DNA of 32,571 bases from Planctomycetota bacterium (GCA_016235815.1 JACRIM010000015.1:1-32571); one strand, 5' to 3'; shown: positions 1 through 9,167, counted from the stretch's first letter. Program-made: numbers and translations. The notes: generated by a model not told the origin, from the sequence alone.

Positions 1-158
1 ATCCGCACCGCACTCTTGCCTTTCAAAAAACCCAGCGTGTGCGACACGCTGTACTTCGGCGGGATGCTCAGACACAGGTGGATATGGTCCGGCATCGCCC
101 GGCCCTCGATCAACTCCACCCCACGCTGGCGGCACAGGTCAGAGTAAAAGGGGTCATT
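1..158 (-). pseudogene. IS200-type Y1 transposase fragment, cut by the window edge and lacking its N-terminus
   Basis: Reading the minus strand from 158 down to 1 gives an open frame whose sequence is typical of the IS200/IS605 TnpA (Y1 HUH single-strand transposase) family. It contains SDLCRQRGVELIEG, then MPDHIHLCLSIPPKYSVS, then GFLKGKSAVR. The HIH in MPDHIH is the HUH metal-binding pair. The catalytic tyrosine would lie beyond the window edge. An in-frame TAG at 161-159 and the absence of an ATG before the MPDH codon mean the usual N-terminal 40-60 residues are missing. I infer a truncated remnant, although the part outside the window cannot be seen. The family call is firm; whether it is active is not known. 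Confidence 0.75.
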
Positions 159-586
159 CTACTTTTCCAGTTGGTGCTTACCGAACGCACGCCTCGCGGC
201 TCATCCGACACACATGATAACGAACCGTATGGGCCCTTCCTGAGCCGACCCTTCACGCGACCGACGAATGCACCAATCAGAAATCAACGCGTCGCACCCG
301 ATCGTTCGACCGCGACGACGCCGCAAGCGACTCGCCTTGCGAATTCCGCCATCGGCCGCGACGCCAACCCTCACCCGCGCAACGACTTAGCAACAAAATC
401 ACGCCCGCCTGAAACACTGAGCAAGATTGACAGGTGTCAAGCAGAAAAAGAAAGGAACCACCCATGTGCGTCAATACCAATCACCCACCGCTCGCCCACC
501 GGCCAGGCTCCGTCACTCGACCGCTTGGTCCCCCGATCCCCATGTCCCCCGGTCCCCTCGGGACCATGCCGGCAAACGCCAGCAGA

Positions 587-787
587 TCGAAGATCCGCCT
601 GGGTGGACGCCAGCTGTTTTTCAATTCCCACGCAAATTTGCCGCAATTACACCACCACCCCCCCACGTCGCGAAGCGACCACTTTCTCCCCTTTGTGCCG
701 CAGTTTACCCGCCGTGGCGGGTGCCTCAGCGCCTTCCCCCGTTCCCCGTTCCCTCTTCCCTCAGCGCCTCAAGTCGAAGATCCGCCT
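587..787 (+). repeat. 14-base direct repeat flanking a C-rich segment
   Basis: TCGAAGATCCGCCT occurs at 587-600 and again at 774-787. Each copy is followed by a similar G-rich stretch (GGGTGG and TGGCGGG). A shorter repeat, CCTCAGCGCC, lies at about 724 and 760. The second long copy directly abuts the heptamer array. This may be a dispersed repeat cassette associated with the heptamers; within the window it cannot be tested further. Confidence 0.6.
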
Positions 788-800
788 TGGCGGGCCTCAG

Positions 801-950
801 GACTCAAGACTCAGGACTCAGGACTCAGGACTCAGGACTCAGGACTCAGGACTCAAGACTCAGGACTCAAGACTCAAGACTCAGGACTCAGGACTCAAGA
901 CTCAGGACTCAGGACTCAAGACTCAAGACTCAAGACTCAGGACTCAAGAC
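801..950 (+). repeat. Tandem heptamer array, 21 units of GACTCAR
   Basis: Twenty-one uninterrupted units of GACTCA plus a purine run from 801 to 947, then a partial GAC before a T-run. Twelve units end in G and nine in A, in an irregular order. The preceding bases CCTCAG are a degenerate first unit. Because 7 is not a multiple of 3, each frame reads the same seven-residue peptide repeat (LRTQDSG-like), which creates false open frames. The array resembles the short tandemly repeated heptamers known from cyanobacteria in form, but I do not recognise this family. Two short copies of the same unit occur at the right end of the window. Confidence 0.95.
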
Positions 951-1261
951 TTTTTTGCGTCCTTTTGCGGGCTTTCGCACTATTTTGCGGGGGTGTTTTT
1001 CCCTATCTGGATCCCGTATCAGTCTGGGGCGCGGGCACCGACCAGAAAACGCTATGGATCGTTGTGTATTTTCGTAACCATAGGATTTGCAACAGGTTAC
1101 AGACGCATGCGCGTTGATGGTGCAACATCGAACATCAAAATAATGGGCCATTTTTCAAGGGAATACCCGGTCTTTAGTTAACCGCCTCCCCTTCGTGGCC
1201 GAGAAAGCGGGTATCCCCGGTAATGGGCCGGGAGTCATCGAACCGTTCGAAAGGACAGAAA

Positions 1262-1654
1262 ATGGCATTTCGATTTACGAAGACGAACGCTACGAAAAAG
1301 GCGTTCCGCACACAGGTGAGCCGGAAGCAGAACATGTTCAAGCGCTTCAAGAAGCGATTTGCTTCGGCCACAAACCCCACCGAGAAGCGATTCTGCCGCT
1401 CGGAAGCCAACAAGATCTGCAAGCAGCTCAAGACGTTTGCCAAGCAGTATCGCACGTTCGGCTTTGGCACGACCAGCTGGATCACCAAGAACTACAACAT
1501 GACCAGCTTCACCAAGGGCAACGCCCGCAAGAACACGAAGCGGACCTACGGCCGACGCACGAACAAGACCTATGCTCGCAAGACGCGAACGTGGTCGCGC
1601 AGCCGATTCAACCGCTCGAACAGCAAGGCCCGCAAGAGCTATGCGGCCTGGTAA
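1262..1654 (+). CDS. Ultra-basic, aromatic-rich small protein (possible nucleic-acid binding)
   Basis: This 130-residue protein has 20 Lys, 18 Arg, only 2 Glu and no Asp, so its net charge is about +36. It also has 20 aromatic residues (12 Phe, 5 Tyr, 3 Trp) and many Thr, Ser and Asn. The basic residues are spread along the whole chain rather than in a tail, often as R/K next to F, Y or W. I recognise no family: it lacks the Ala/Pro/Lys pattern of H1-like proteins and the HU fold signature. I chose ATG 1262 because AAAGGA sits about 8 bases upstream; an in-frame ATG at 1223 has no such site. Codon use (AAG, CGC, ACG) is that of a real gene. It stands alone and is followed by a strong terminator. 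Binding and compaction of DNA or RNA is an inference from composition only. Confidence 0.75.
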   Translation: MAFRFTKTNATKKAFRTQVSRKQNMFKRFKKRFASATNPTEKRFCRSEANKICKQLKTFAKQYRTFGFGTTSWITKNYNMTSFTKGNARKNTKRTYGRRTNKTYARKTRTWSRSRFNRSNSKARKSYAAW

Positions 1655-1724
1655 GTTCGCCGCAGGGAACCCGCGTTGATTGAAGCCGCCGGAGATTGCG
1701 GCCCACCTCGACGCGACACGGTAT

Positions 1725-1780
1725 GGAGCCAGTGCTCAAAGGGCGGCGGAGCCGAGTGAGCACTGGCTCCTGCTATTTTT
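1725..1780 (+). terminator. Rho-independent terminator after the basic-protein gene
   Basis: A perfect 14-base-pair stem (1725-1738 with 1757-1770) with an 18-base loop is followed by TGCTATTTTT. It lies about 70 bases past the stop codon of the basic-protein gene and ahead of proC, so it separates the two transcription units. Confidence 0.8.
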
Positions 1781-1895
1781 ACTGAGCTTCAGAGCCGCGA
1801 CCGTGAGGAAGCGGGTTCTTCGTGGCCAGGCGCGGGGCCACTACCAAGCGTACAATCAATCGTTTGGAGCCATTTCCTTCCGGAGCATGAGTCTC

Positions 1896-2717
1896 ATGTC
1901 CTCACACCACTATGCCCTCGGCGTCCTCGGCACCGGCCACATCGCCGCGGTGATCGTCAATCGTCTTATCTCCAGCGGCTATCTCGCAGAGGATCGCATC
2001 ATTGTTTCGCAATCGAAAAAGCTGGCTGCGCATCCGCTGCCGGTGAAAGTGGCCGACGACAATCGCGACGTCGTTCGTCATTCGAAGATGGTCATGCTGT
2101 CGGTCACGCCGCAGCGTTTTGCCGAGGCGGCGGCGTCGATTCGCGAGGTTGCAAACGGCGATCACTTGTTCGTCAGCCTGATGGCCGGCGTGGGGACGGA
2201 TCGCATCGCGGCGGCACTGAGCGACTCGCCGGTTCGCGTGGTGCGGGCCATGCCGAATCTCCCATTTGGACTTGGCCGAGGAGTTACGGGGCTTTTCAAG
2301 GGAGCCCACGCCACGCCTGACGACTTGGAAGAAGTGAAGCACTTCTTCAACGCGGGCGGCGTCAGCGTGGAGGTACAGCGCGAGGAACTCATGGACGCCG
2401 TGACGGCCGTTGCGGGGTCGGGGCCGGCGTACTTTTATTACTTTGTCGAGATGATGATGGCCGGCGGCGTCGCGGCGGGTCTGCGGCCCGAGGATGCCCA
2501 GGTGCTTGCGGCGCACGCGTGCGTCGGCGCCGGGGCGATGTTGCTGGAGAAGGATGCGTCACCGACGGAACTTCGCGAGGCCGTGACCAGCCCCGGTGGT
2601 ACGACCCAGGCGGCGATGAACACGCTCCGCGAATGCGGCGTTGCCGAGCATGTGACGGAGGCGGTGCTAGCGGCGTTTCGACGTGGGCAGGAGCTGGGGA
2701 AGCTTAACAGCAAGTGA
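1896..2717 (+). CDS. proC: Pyrroline-5-carboxylate reductase
   Basis: This 273-residue protein catalyses the last step of proline synthesis, the NAD(P)H-dependent reduction of 1-pyrroline-5-carboxylate to L-proline in the cytoplasm. The N-terminal Rossmann motif reads GVLGTGHIA. AMPNLP follows the nucleotide-binding domain, and the C-terminal dimerisation domain carries AVAGSGPAY and VTSPGGTTQAA, both hallmarks of P5CR. The length matches the family (about 270). The frame is open further upstream to 1680, but that part crosses the terminator hairpin and has no family similarity. ATG 1896 has GGAG 10 bases upstream, while ATG 1887 is too close to it, so 1896 is preferred. It appears monocistronic. 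Confidence 0.93.
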   Translation: MSSHHYALGVLGTGHIAAVIVNRLISSGYLAEDRIIVSQSKKLAAHPLPVKVADDNRDVVRHSKMVMLSVTPQRFAEAAASIREVANGDHLFVSLMAGVGTDRIAAALSDSPVRVVRAMPNLPFGLGRGVTGLFKGAHATPDDLEEVKHFFNAGGVSVEVQREELMDAVTAVAGSGPAYFYYFVEMMMAGGVAAGLRPEDAQVLAAHACVGAGAMLLEKDASPTELREAVTSPGGTTQAAMNTLRECGVAEHVTEAVLAAFRRGQELGKLNSK

Positions 2718-2782
2718 CGCTCGCGCCGCCTGGTTGCGACCGGCCTACTCAAACCTGATAAACGATTCCAACTCGGCAAAAC

Positions 2783-3883
2783 TCAGTGAGACCGGGGTGT
2801 TTTGCAATCCGCCTGCACGGGTAGGCCAAGAAAGGTGCGGATTTCGGATTCGGTGGGCGTGCGGGCGGTGCTGAGCCAGGCGGCGAGGATGGCCCAAGCT
2901 GCGCCGCCCGGGCAGGCGATCCTTAAGGTACGGTCAAGATCATTGATTGCTGCAACGCCGTGGCGTTCATCGATCAAGATTCCATGCGTCATCGGACTAA
3001 TGACGCGGAAGGTATCACTTCGCGGAAACAAAACTACTTCGCGCAATAATATCCCGCCCGGAATGAGAAACCATTGTCGATCAAGAAACAGCGGCCTTAT
3101 CCATGCGAACACCCAACCAGAAACCAACAGAAACGGTACCACGCTACCTATCGACAGCCCTTTTGTCACAGCGTCATAGATCATTATGACAAGCCAACAT
3201 AACTGAAGGGTCAACACTGATATTTGTGACGCCGCATTTGCAAATTTCTTTGCTCGCGATTTCGATGCCGGCGGGTTTTGAGCCTTAGACGGTAAAGCCG
3301 GTTGTTGACGCTCTCGCACTTCAAGATTGGACATGCAAAGCCACACCAATTGTTCGATATCGCGGCTTAATTCAATCGGCTCGAAGTATATGTCGGTAGA
3401 AATAGGATCAACTGAGTTGTCGGGCCGTTTCGCGTTAATCCAAACGGCGTGGCCGGGTGGAATTGTCGTGACTGCCTTTCGAAGTATGCGATTATAAAAC
3501 GTGAATTCGCGCATAAGTTGTTCGATGTGAGCAGGAAGGCTCTCAAGGCATGGATCGTTCATTGTTACATGCTGTTGGGCCGAACCATGTGCATGACAAG
3601 CAACCCTTTTTCGTTTGCGAGAGTCAAGGCGTTGAAGTGCCAAAGCAAATAGGGCTGACGCTCCAAATCCGCAAAGTAATGAGGCCAATACGTCAATCGA
3701 TGTTGAAGCGGATCGCCAACCTATCTTTAGGCACCCAGACCCAAGCGCCATGCCGACAAAGAATGAAATGAACATGCCGCTCCCTAGCGTCAGGAGGTGA
3801 AGAGCGGATGATGTTTTTTGGCGCAGCGAGAGATGATGAATTGTCAATCGACTCTTCGGCCCGGTTGTCTTCTCGTCACTCAT
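2783..3883 (-). CDS. Membrane protein of unknown function, AT-richer than its neighbours
   Basis: The protein has 366 residues and four predicted membrane segments: a pair at about 28-50 and 62-84, and a second pair at about 220-237 and 245-264. A soluble region of about 135 residues lies between the pairs. The C-terminal 100 residues (around WFLIPGGILLREVVLF) have the alternating pattern of a PH-like beta domain, which would fit its upstream neighbour, but this is only a suggestion. The start ATG lies 6 bases after the stop of the zinc-ribbon/PH gene, so the two are very probably co-transcribed and coupled. Base composition is clearly lower in GC (some stretches about 42-50%) than the flanking genes, hinting at a different origin. 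No function can be assigned. Confidence 0.75.
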   Translation of the reverse strand: MSDEKTTGPKSRLTIHHLSLRQKTSSALHLLTLGSGMFISFFVGMALGSGCLKIGWRSASTSIDVLASLLCGFGASALFALALQRLDSRKRKRVACHAHGSAQQHVTMNDPCLESLPAHIEQLMREFTFYNRILRKAVTTIPPGHAVWINAKRPDNSVDPISTDIYFEPIELSRDIEQLVWLCMSNLEVRERQQPALPSKAQNPPASKSRAKKFANAASQISVLTLQLCWLVIMIYDAVTKGLSIGSVVPFLLVSGWVFAWIRPLFLDRQWFLIPGGILLREVVLFPRSDTFRVISPMTHGILIDERHGVAAINDLDRTLRIACPGGAAWAILAAWLSTARTPTESEIRTFLGLPVQADCKTPRSH

Positions 3884-3889
3884 GGCCCG

Positions 3890-4558
3890 TCAGACATTTT
3901 CTACAAACAGCGTTCCCTTGCCGCGGACGGCGCGGACGTTGCGGCGCAGTGCCTCCAGCACGTCGGCTGGGTTGGCGATGGATTCGAGCCACACGGCTTC
4001 ATCGGTCTTGTCGCTGCCGATCAGCTCGATGTCGCCGGTGTTCACGAGGCGGTCGATGATTCCCTGGCGCATGCGCACGTCATCCACGCGGACGAGTTCC
4101 ATCTGATCCATCACGCGGCTGAGGATGCCGCGATGAATGAACAGCCGTTGCGTGGTGAGGCGGTATTCCTGGCCGAGCGTGGTCATGGCCTGTCGCACGA
4201 GTACGAACGCGGCACCCGCGCCGATGAGCACCCACGAGGCTGTTCGAAGACCTTCACCGCCTTGCGCCCGTTGGACGCCGTAGAGTGCGCCGAGACTCAG
4301 TACGGCCCAGACGAACCAGGCACCGTAGGACGCGCGCCATGCCGGGCGGCCGGTCCAGACTTCCTTTTCGAGAGCAGGATCGCGATAGACATTTGGCGCG
4401 TCGTTTGGCCCGGGGGTCGTCGGCGCTTGGCTAGAGGATTGGGGTGCGGCCGGGGTCGGCGTTCGCGTGGACATCGGCGCGGGGGCTGTGGCGGTGCCGC
4501 AATAGCGGCAGAACTTGCTGTCGGGTTCGATGGGTTTGTTGCACTTGGGGCAGGTCAT
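3890..4558 (-). CDS. Zinc-ribbon and bacterial PH-domain membrane protein
   Basis: This 222-residue protein begins with a zinc ribbon (CPKC at 3-6 and CRYC at 17-20), followed by a Pro/Thr/Ser-rich linker to about 55. Two membrane segments (about 76-94 and 107-122) precede a bPH2 (YdbS/DUF304-like) domain from about 130 to 205, visible in YRLTTQRLFIHRGILSR and DIELIGSDKT. The family is associated with envelope functions but its biochemical role is not established. The gene heads a two-gene operon with the membrane protein downstream and is divergent from the glycosyltransferase gene, with only 37 bases between the start codons. Confidence 0.85.
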   Translation of the reverse strand: MTCPKCNKPIEPDSKFCRYCGTATAPAPMSTRTPTPAAPQSSSQAPTTPGPNDAPNVYRDPALEKEVWTGRPAWRASYGAWFVWAVLSLGALYGVQRAQGGEGLRTASWVLIGAGAAFVLVRQAMTTLGQEYRLTTQRLFIHRGILSRVMDQMELVRVDDVRMRQGIIDRLVNTGDIELIGSDKTDEAVWLESIANPADVLEALRRNVRAVRGKGTLFVENV

Positions 4559-4595
4559 GGAGCGGCTCCAGCGTGGAGCATATCATGACTCGCGA

Positions 4596-6686
4596 ATGAG
4601 TTCGACAGCCCCTAGTTGGACGCGCGGCAGGACCGCGGGCGTGTTTGTCGCGATCGTTGCCCTTGCCTTGGGCTTGCGGCTTGCAAACCTCTACGCCATC
4701 GAGGGGATGGCGTCGTTCTATCACCCGATTAACGATGGCCGGTCGTACGACGAGTGGGCCAAACGAATCGCGGCGGGTGATTGGATAGGCACAGAGGTGT
4801 TTTATCAAGCGCCGTTGTATCCATATTTTCTCGCGGTGACACAGCTTGTGACCGGGCACGACTTGTGGCGAATCCGGTTGGTGCAAATCGCACTGGGGGG
4901 CGTCGGGTGTGGGCTGCTGTTTCTTGCGGGGCGTCGGTGGTTTTCACCGGCGGCGGGTGTCGCGGCGGGGCTTGTGGCGGCGGTGTATGCGCCGGCGATT
5001 TTTTTTGATGCGCAAATCCAGAAGGCGGTGCTGGACTTTTTCTTCATGTGTCTGCTGGTGTACTTGCTCGGTGGACGGGTGAGGCCGTGGACGATGATTG
5101 CGACGGGCGTTGTGTTGGGGTGCTTCGCGCTGACACGGGAGAATGTCGTCCTTTTCGCGCCGGTGATTGCGGTGTGGCTTGTCGTGCGGCTTGCATTGGA
5201 ACAAATGAAGAAACGGGCGGTTGCCGTTGCGTTGTTTCTCGCGGGGGTGGCAGTGGTGCTCCTGCCTGTCGGCATTCGCAATCAGCGAATCGGCGGGTCG
5301 TTTCTGATCACGACGTCGCAATTCGGGCCGAACTTCTATATCGGCAACCATGCAGGCGCGACAGGGTGTTATGTGCCGCTGCGCCCGGGGCGGAGCGATC
5401 CGGCCGTGGAGCGAGTCGATGCCACGGACTTGGCACAGCAAGCGGTGGGACGTGCGCTCACGCCGGCCGAGGTGTCGGACTACTGGGCATCGCAGGCGTG
5501 GGCGTGGATTCGCGGGAACCCCGGGGCGTGGGGCAACGTGATGGTGTCCAAGCTGCTGTGGCTGATCAACGCGTATGAGGTGCCGGACGCGGAGGACATT
5601 TATTTTCACATGGAGTATTCGTCGGTACTGCGGACATTGGGCAGGGTGTTGCATTTTGGCGTGCTTGCGCCGCTGGCAGTTCTCGGCGTGTTGCTCACGT
5701 GGAAGCGATGGCGCGAGACGTGGCTGCTGCACGCGCTGCTGGTGACGCTGGCGCTGAGCATTCTCGCGTTCTATGTGATGGCTCGATATCGCCTGCCGAT
5801 GACGCCGATTTTGATCCTCTTTGCGGGTGCGGGGCTTGTGGAGGCGTGGAAGAAGGCGAAGCAGTCGGGGGTGCTTAGCCTGGACCTCGTCGCTGTCGCA
5901 GCGGGGCTGGCGGCCGTTCCGATGAACTGGCACCTCATTGATCGGTCATCACACTCGGCGATGGCGCGGTCCAACATGGGGTCGGCGTATCTGCTAGCGG
6001 GCAAGTTCGACGATGCAGCCCGCGAGTTTGAGGAGGCGATCCGGCAGAATCCGAAGCTTTCGACGACGTATGTGAATCTGTCGAACGCGTATTGGCGGGC
6101 GGGGCGGCTGGATGATTCGATCGAAAGCCTGCGCAAGGCGCGAACGCTGTTGCCGGATGATGTGGAGGTTGGTTTTGACCTTGGGAATGCGCTGGCCGAG
6201 CGCGGCGATTTGGCCGAGGCGGAGCCGCTGATTCGCGCAGCGTTGTCGATCTCGCACCGGCGACCGGATGTGTACAGCAGTCTGGGTGTGCTGCTGGTGA
6301 AGCAGAATCGCTGGGACGAGGCGATAGAGACGCTGCGGCGGGGGGCGGCGGAACATCCGGAGCAGGTGACGATCCTTGCGAACCTTGCGTGGAACCTGGC
6401 GACGTGCCCCGTGGATCGGCTGCGTGATGGTCGCACGGCAGTGCAACTTGCGGAGCAACTTTGCATGCGTACCGAGGCACGCGATCCACGGGCGTTGGAT
6501 ATTCTCGCGGCGGCGTATGCGGAGACGGGGAACTTCGAGGCAGCGGTTGTGACGGAACAGCGGGCCGTCAGTCTGGCCGCAAAACAGCCTGACTCGAAGG
6601 ACGCCGAGGAGTTTGCGACAAGGCTCAAGCTTTATCAAGCGAAAACGCCGTATCGCAGGGCGGAGATGCAGCGACTTGGAAAATGA
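4596..6686 (+). CDS. GT-C membrane glycosyltransferase (PMT/ArnT-like) fused to TPR repeats
   Basis: The protein has 696 residues. The first half (to about 440) is polytopic with roughly ten hydrophobic segments. An acidic first-loop motif after the first helix (NDGRSYDEWA, about 46-55) resembles the catalytic loop of GT39/GT83 enzymes, which transfer sugars from polyprenyl-phosphate donors on the outer face of the membrane. A TPR region runs from about 455 to 610 with repeats such as SAYLLAGKFDDAAREFEEAI. The last 90 residues form a module (NLAWNLATCP, then LDILAAAYAETG, ending TPYR) also found in the protein at 21377. ATG 4596 is chosen because earlier in-frame ATGs overlap the divergent gene. 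There is no strong Shine-Dalgarno site. Acceptor and donor are unknown. Confidence 0.85.
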   Translation: MSSTAPSWTRGRTAGVFVAIVALALGLRLANLYAIEGMASFYHPINDGRSYDEWAKRIAAGDWIGTEVFYQAPLYPYFLAVTQLVTGHDLWRIRLVQIALGGVGCGLLFLAGRRWFSPAAGVAAGLVAAVYAPAIFFDAQIQKAVLDFFFMCLLVYLLGGRVRPWTMIATGVVLGCFALTRENVVLFAPVIAVWLVVRLALEQMKKRAVAVALFLAGVAVVLLPVGIRNQRIGGSFLITTSQFGPNFYIGNHAGATGCYVPLRPGRSDPAVERVDATDLAQQAVGRALTPAEVSDYWASQAWAWIRGNPGAWGNVMVSKLLWLINAYEVPDAEDIYFHMEYSSVLRTLGRVLHFGVLAPLAVLGVLLTWKRWRETWLLHALLVTLALSILAFYVMARYRLPMTPILILFAGAGLVEAWKKAKQSGVLSLDLVAVAAGLAAVPMNWHLIDRSSHSAMARSNMGSAYLLAGKFDDAAREFEEAIRQNPKLSTTYVNLSNAYWRAGRLDDSIESLRKARTLLPDDVEVGFDLGNALAERGDLAEAEPLIRAALSISHRRPDVYSSLGVLLVKQNRWDEAIETLRRGAAEHPEQVTILANLAWNLATCPVDRLRDGRTAVQLAEQLCMRTEARDPRALDILAAAYAETGNFEAAVVTEQRAVSLAAKQPDSKDAEEFATRLKLYQAKTPYRRAEMQRLGK

Positions 6687-6748
6687 ATTGATACGCGCCA
6701 GTAGCGACGCGAGTGCCGACGAGACAATAGCAAGCCGCATCGCAATTA

Positions 6749-7231
6749 CTACTTGGCTCGGCGTATGGCGTTTCTGCGAAGCAATTCGTCGAGGAGAGAT
6801 TCCGCAATATGAAATCTTGTGCCGCGTAATCTCTCAATTGCAATTGGTAAGTCGAGTAGGCTCTGATCTGCGGCGCGTTCGAGGACGCCAACCGTACCAA
6901 TCACCGGAATGTGCCTTACCATCGCCTCTTTTCGTCCAATCAATTCGTCGATCAGCAGGAAGTCCGGCTTCAGTTCGAGGGCAAGACTTATTGCCGCCTG
7001 TTCACCAAGGTCGAGGCGATTGATTGAATCGATGTGATGTGCGGAACGCGATTCCAACCATGTGGGACGGTTGTGAATGAAGCTCCGAACGCGCTCCGGC
7101 GCCCCTTGGCGAGAAAGCTCTTCGACAACTTCCGGCGGAATAACGACGCGAGAAAAAAGTTGAGGCAGGATATTTACGTGCTCGATCTCAACGAGATAGT
7201 TGATTGGAGAACTGTCGGCAACGACAAGCAT
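6749..7231 (-). CDS. PIN-like toxin, DUF3368 family
   Basis: The protein has 160 residues and the DUF3368 pattern: VADSSPINYL at the N-terminus, a central LDLGEQAAISLA, and LLIDE further on. Asp6, Glu77 and Asp95 sit where PIN nucleases carry their metal-binding acidic residues. Members are predicted VapC-like ribonucleases. The gene begins 6 bases after the stop codon of the UPF0175 gene, in the usual antitoxin-first order. No Shine-Dalgarno site precedes the ATG, so translation is probably coupled to the antitoxin. Base composition is lower in GC than the neighbouring ahcY, which fits a mobile module. The toxin role is inferred from family and context. Confidence 0.82.
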   Translation of the reverse strand: MLVVADSSPINYLVEIEHVNILPQLFSRVVIPPEVVEELSRQGAPERVRSFIHNRPTWLESRSAHHIDSINRLDLGEQAAISLALELKPDFLLIDELIGRKEAMVRHIPVIGTVGVLERAADQSLLDLPIAIERLRGTRFHIAESLLDELLRRNAIRRAK

Positions 7232-7237
7232 GGTCTA

Positions 7238-7510
7238 TCACGCAGGGCCGAACCGTCTCTTGATTGCGGCACGATCCGCTTCAAGGTCGGAAAGTGAATA
7301 GTTGAGATTTACGCCGTGCGCTCCCAGCCACTCTTCTGTTCCCCACCGGTCTTGGAGACCAAGCAATGTTTGCACCTCAAAGCGACTCAGTTTCCCGGTT
7401 CGATAACCCTCAATGGCCAGAGCTTCCACGGCCGCGCGGGACAAGTCCTTACCCCACGCTTCATACAGAGTATGTTCGGCTTCGTCCGGAATGTTAAGGC
7501 TCAATGTCAT
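7238..7510 (-). CDS. UPF0175 family antitoxin
   Basis: This 90-residue protein opens MTLSLNIPDEAEHTLYEAW and continues with VEALAIEGYRTGKLSRFEVQTLLGLQDRW, the pattern of UPF0175, a ribbon-helix-helix-like group paired with DUF3368 proteins. It would neutralise the DUF3368 nuclease and probably repress its own promoter. The frame continues upstream to 7981, but that stretch crosses the ahcY terminator and is antisense to nothing coding in this direction, so ATG 7510 is the sensible start. The short tail GVNLNYSLSDLEAD is typical of the family. Confidence 0.85.
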   Translation of the reverse strand: MTLSLNIPDEAEHTLYEAWGKDLSRAAVEALAIEGYRTGKLSRFEVQTLLGLQDRWGTEEWLGAHGVNLNYSLSDLEADRAAIKRRFGPA

Positions 7511-7579
7511 ACGTTTATCATAGCAAACCCTGTTATCAACCGCGACATCTTTGTTTGCCGCTGGGGACCGACGTCCAAG

Positions 7580-7611
7580 AAAAAAGCCCCGTCGCATCGC
7601 GACGGGGCTTT
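7580..7611 (-). terminator. Rho-independent terminator of ahcY
   Basis: Read on the minus strand, an 11- to 13-base-pair GC-rich perfect stem (7599-7611 with 7583-7595) with a 3-base loop ends in TTTTTT. It lies about 50 bases past the ahcY stop and insulates ahcY from the toxin-antitoxin pair. The A-run on the other side could give some bidirectional activity. Confidence 0.9.
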
Positions 7612-7662
7612 GGAGTGGCATCTGTCCAAGGTTCGCGGGGCGGCATCCCACCTTGGTTCGAC

Positions 7663-9099
<1,437 letters not shown>

Positions 9100-9167
9100 C
9101 TAGGGGGTGATGCGTTGTTCAATTTAACGTCGTTAGTCGGTCGAAGCGCGTCACGCGACGGCTTGGC

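Larger units (their letters stand above)
181..1222. other. Gene-poor 1 kb with low-complexity and repeated sequence
   Basis: I see no convincing gene here. Open frames exist on both strands, but they are rich in Pro, Ser, Arg and Thr and run through a heptamer array in all three frames, which is typical of spurious reading. What it does hold is a heptamer array (801-950), a 14-base direct repeat at 587-600 and 774-787, C-rich runs around 541-560 and 735-760, and an imperfect inverted repeat (about 1159-1169 with 1208-1217, one bulged base) just upstream of the basic-protein gene. A weak promoter-like pair for that gene is TTGATG at 1114 with AATAAT at 1139 (19-base spacer). Confidence 0.6.

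Noticed and set aside
801-950. CRISPR array
   Set aside because: Units are only 7 bases long and contiguous, with no spacers and no cas genes in the window.
39-1181. Long plus-strand open frame and two overlapping frames (427-1077, 434-1117) across the heptamer array
   Set aside because: The composition is low-complexity and the repeat peptide appears in all three frames; there is no ribosome binding site or family similarity. The frame is an artefact of the 7-base repeats.
1195-1683. Alternative plus-strand frame over the basic protein gene (162 codons)
   Set aside because: Gln/His-rich, frame-shifted from the codon-biased frame and runs past the gene; the 1262 frame has the ribosome binding site.
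4944-5933. Minus-strand open frame within the PMT/ArnT-like gene
   Set aside because: Arg/His/Gln-rich shadow of GC-rich codons; the sense strand encodes clear membrane helices.
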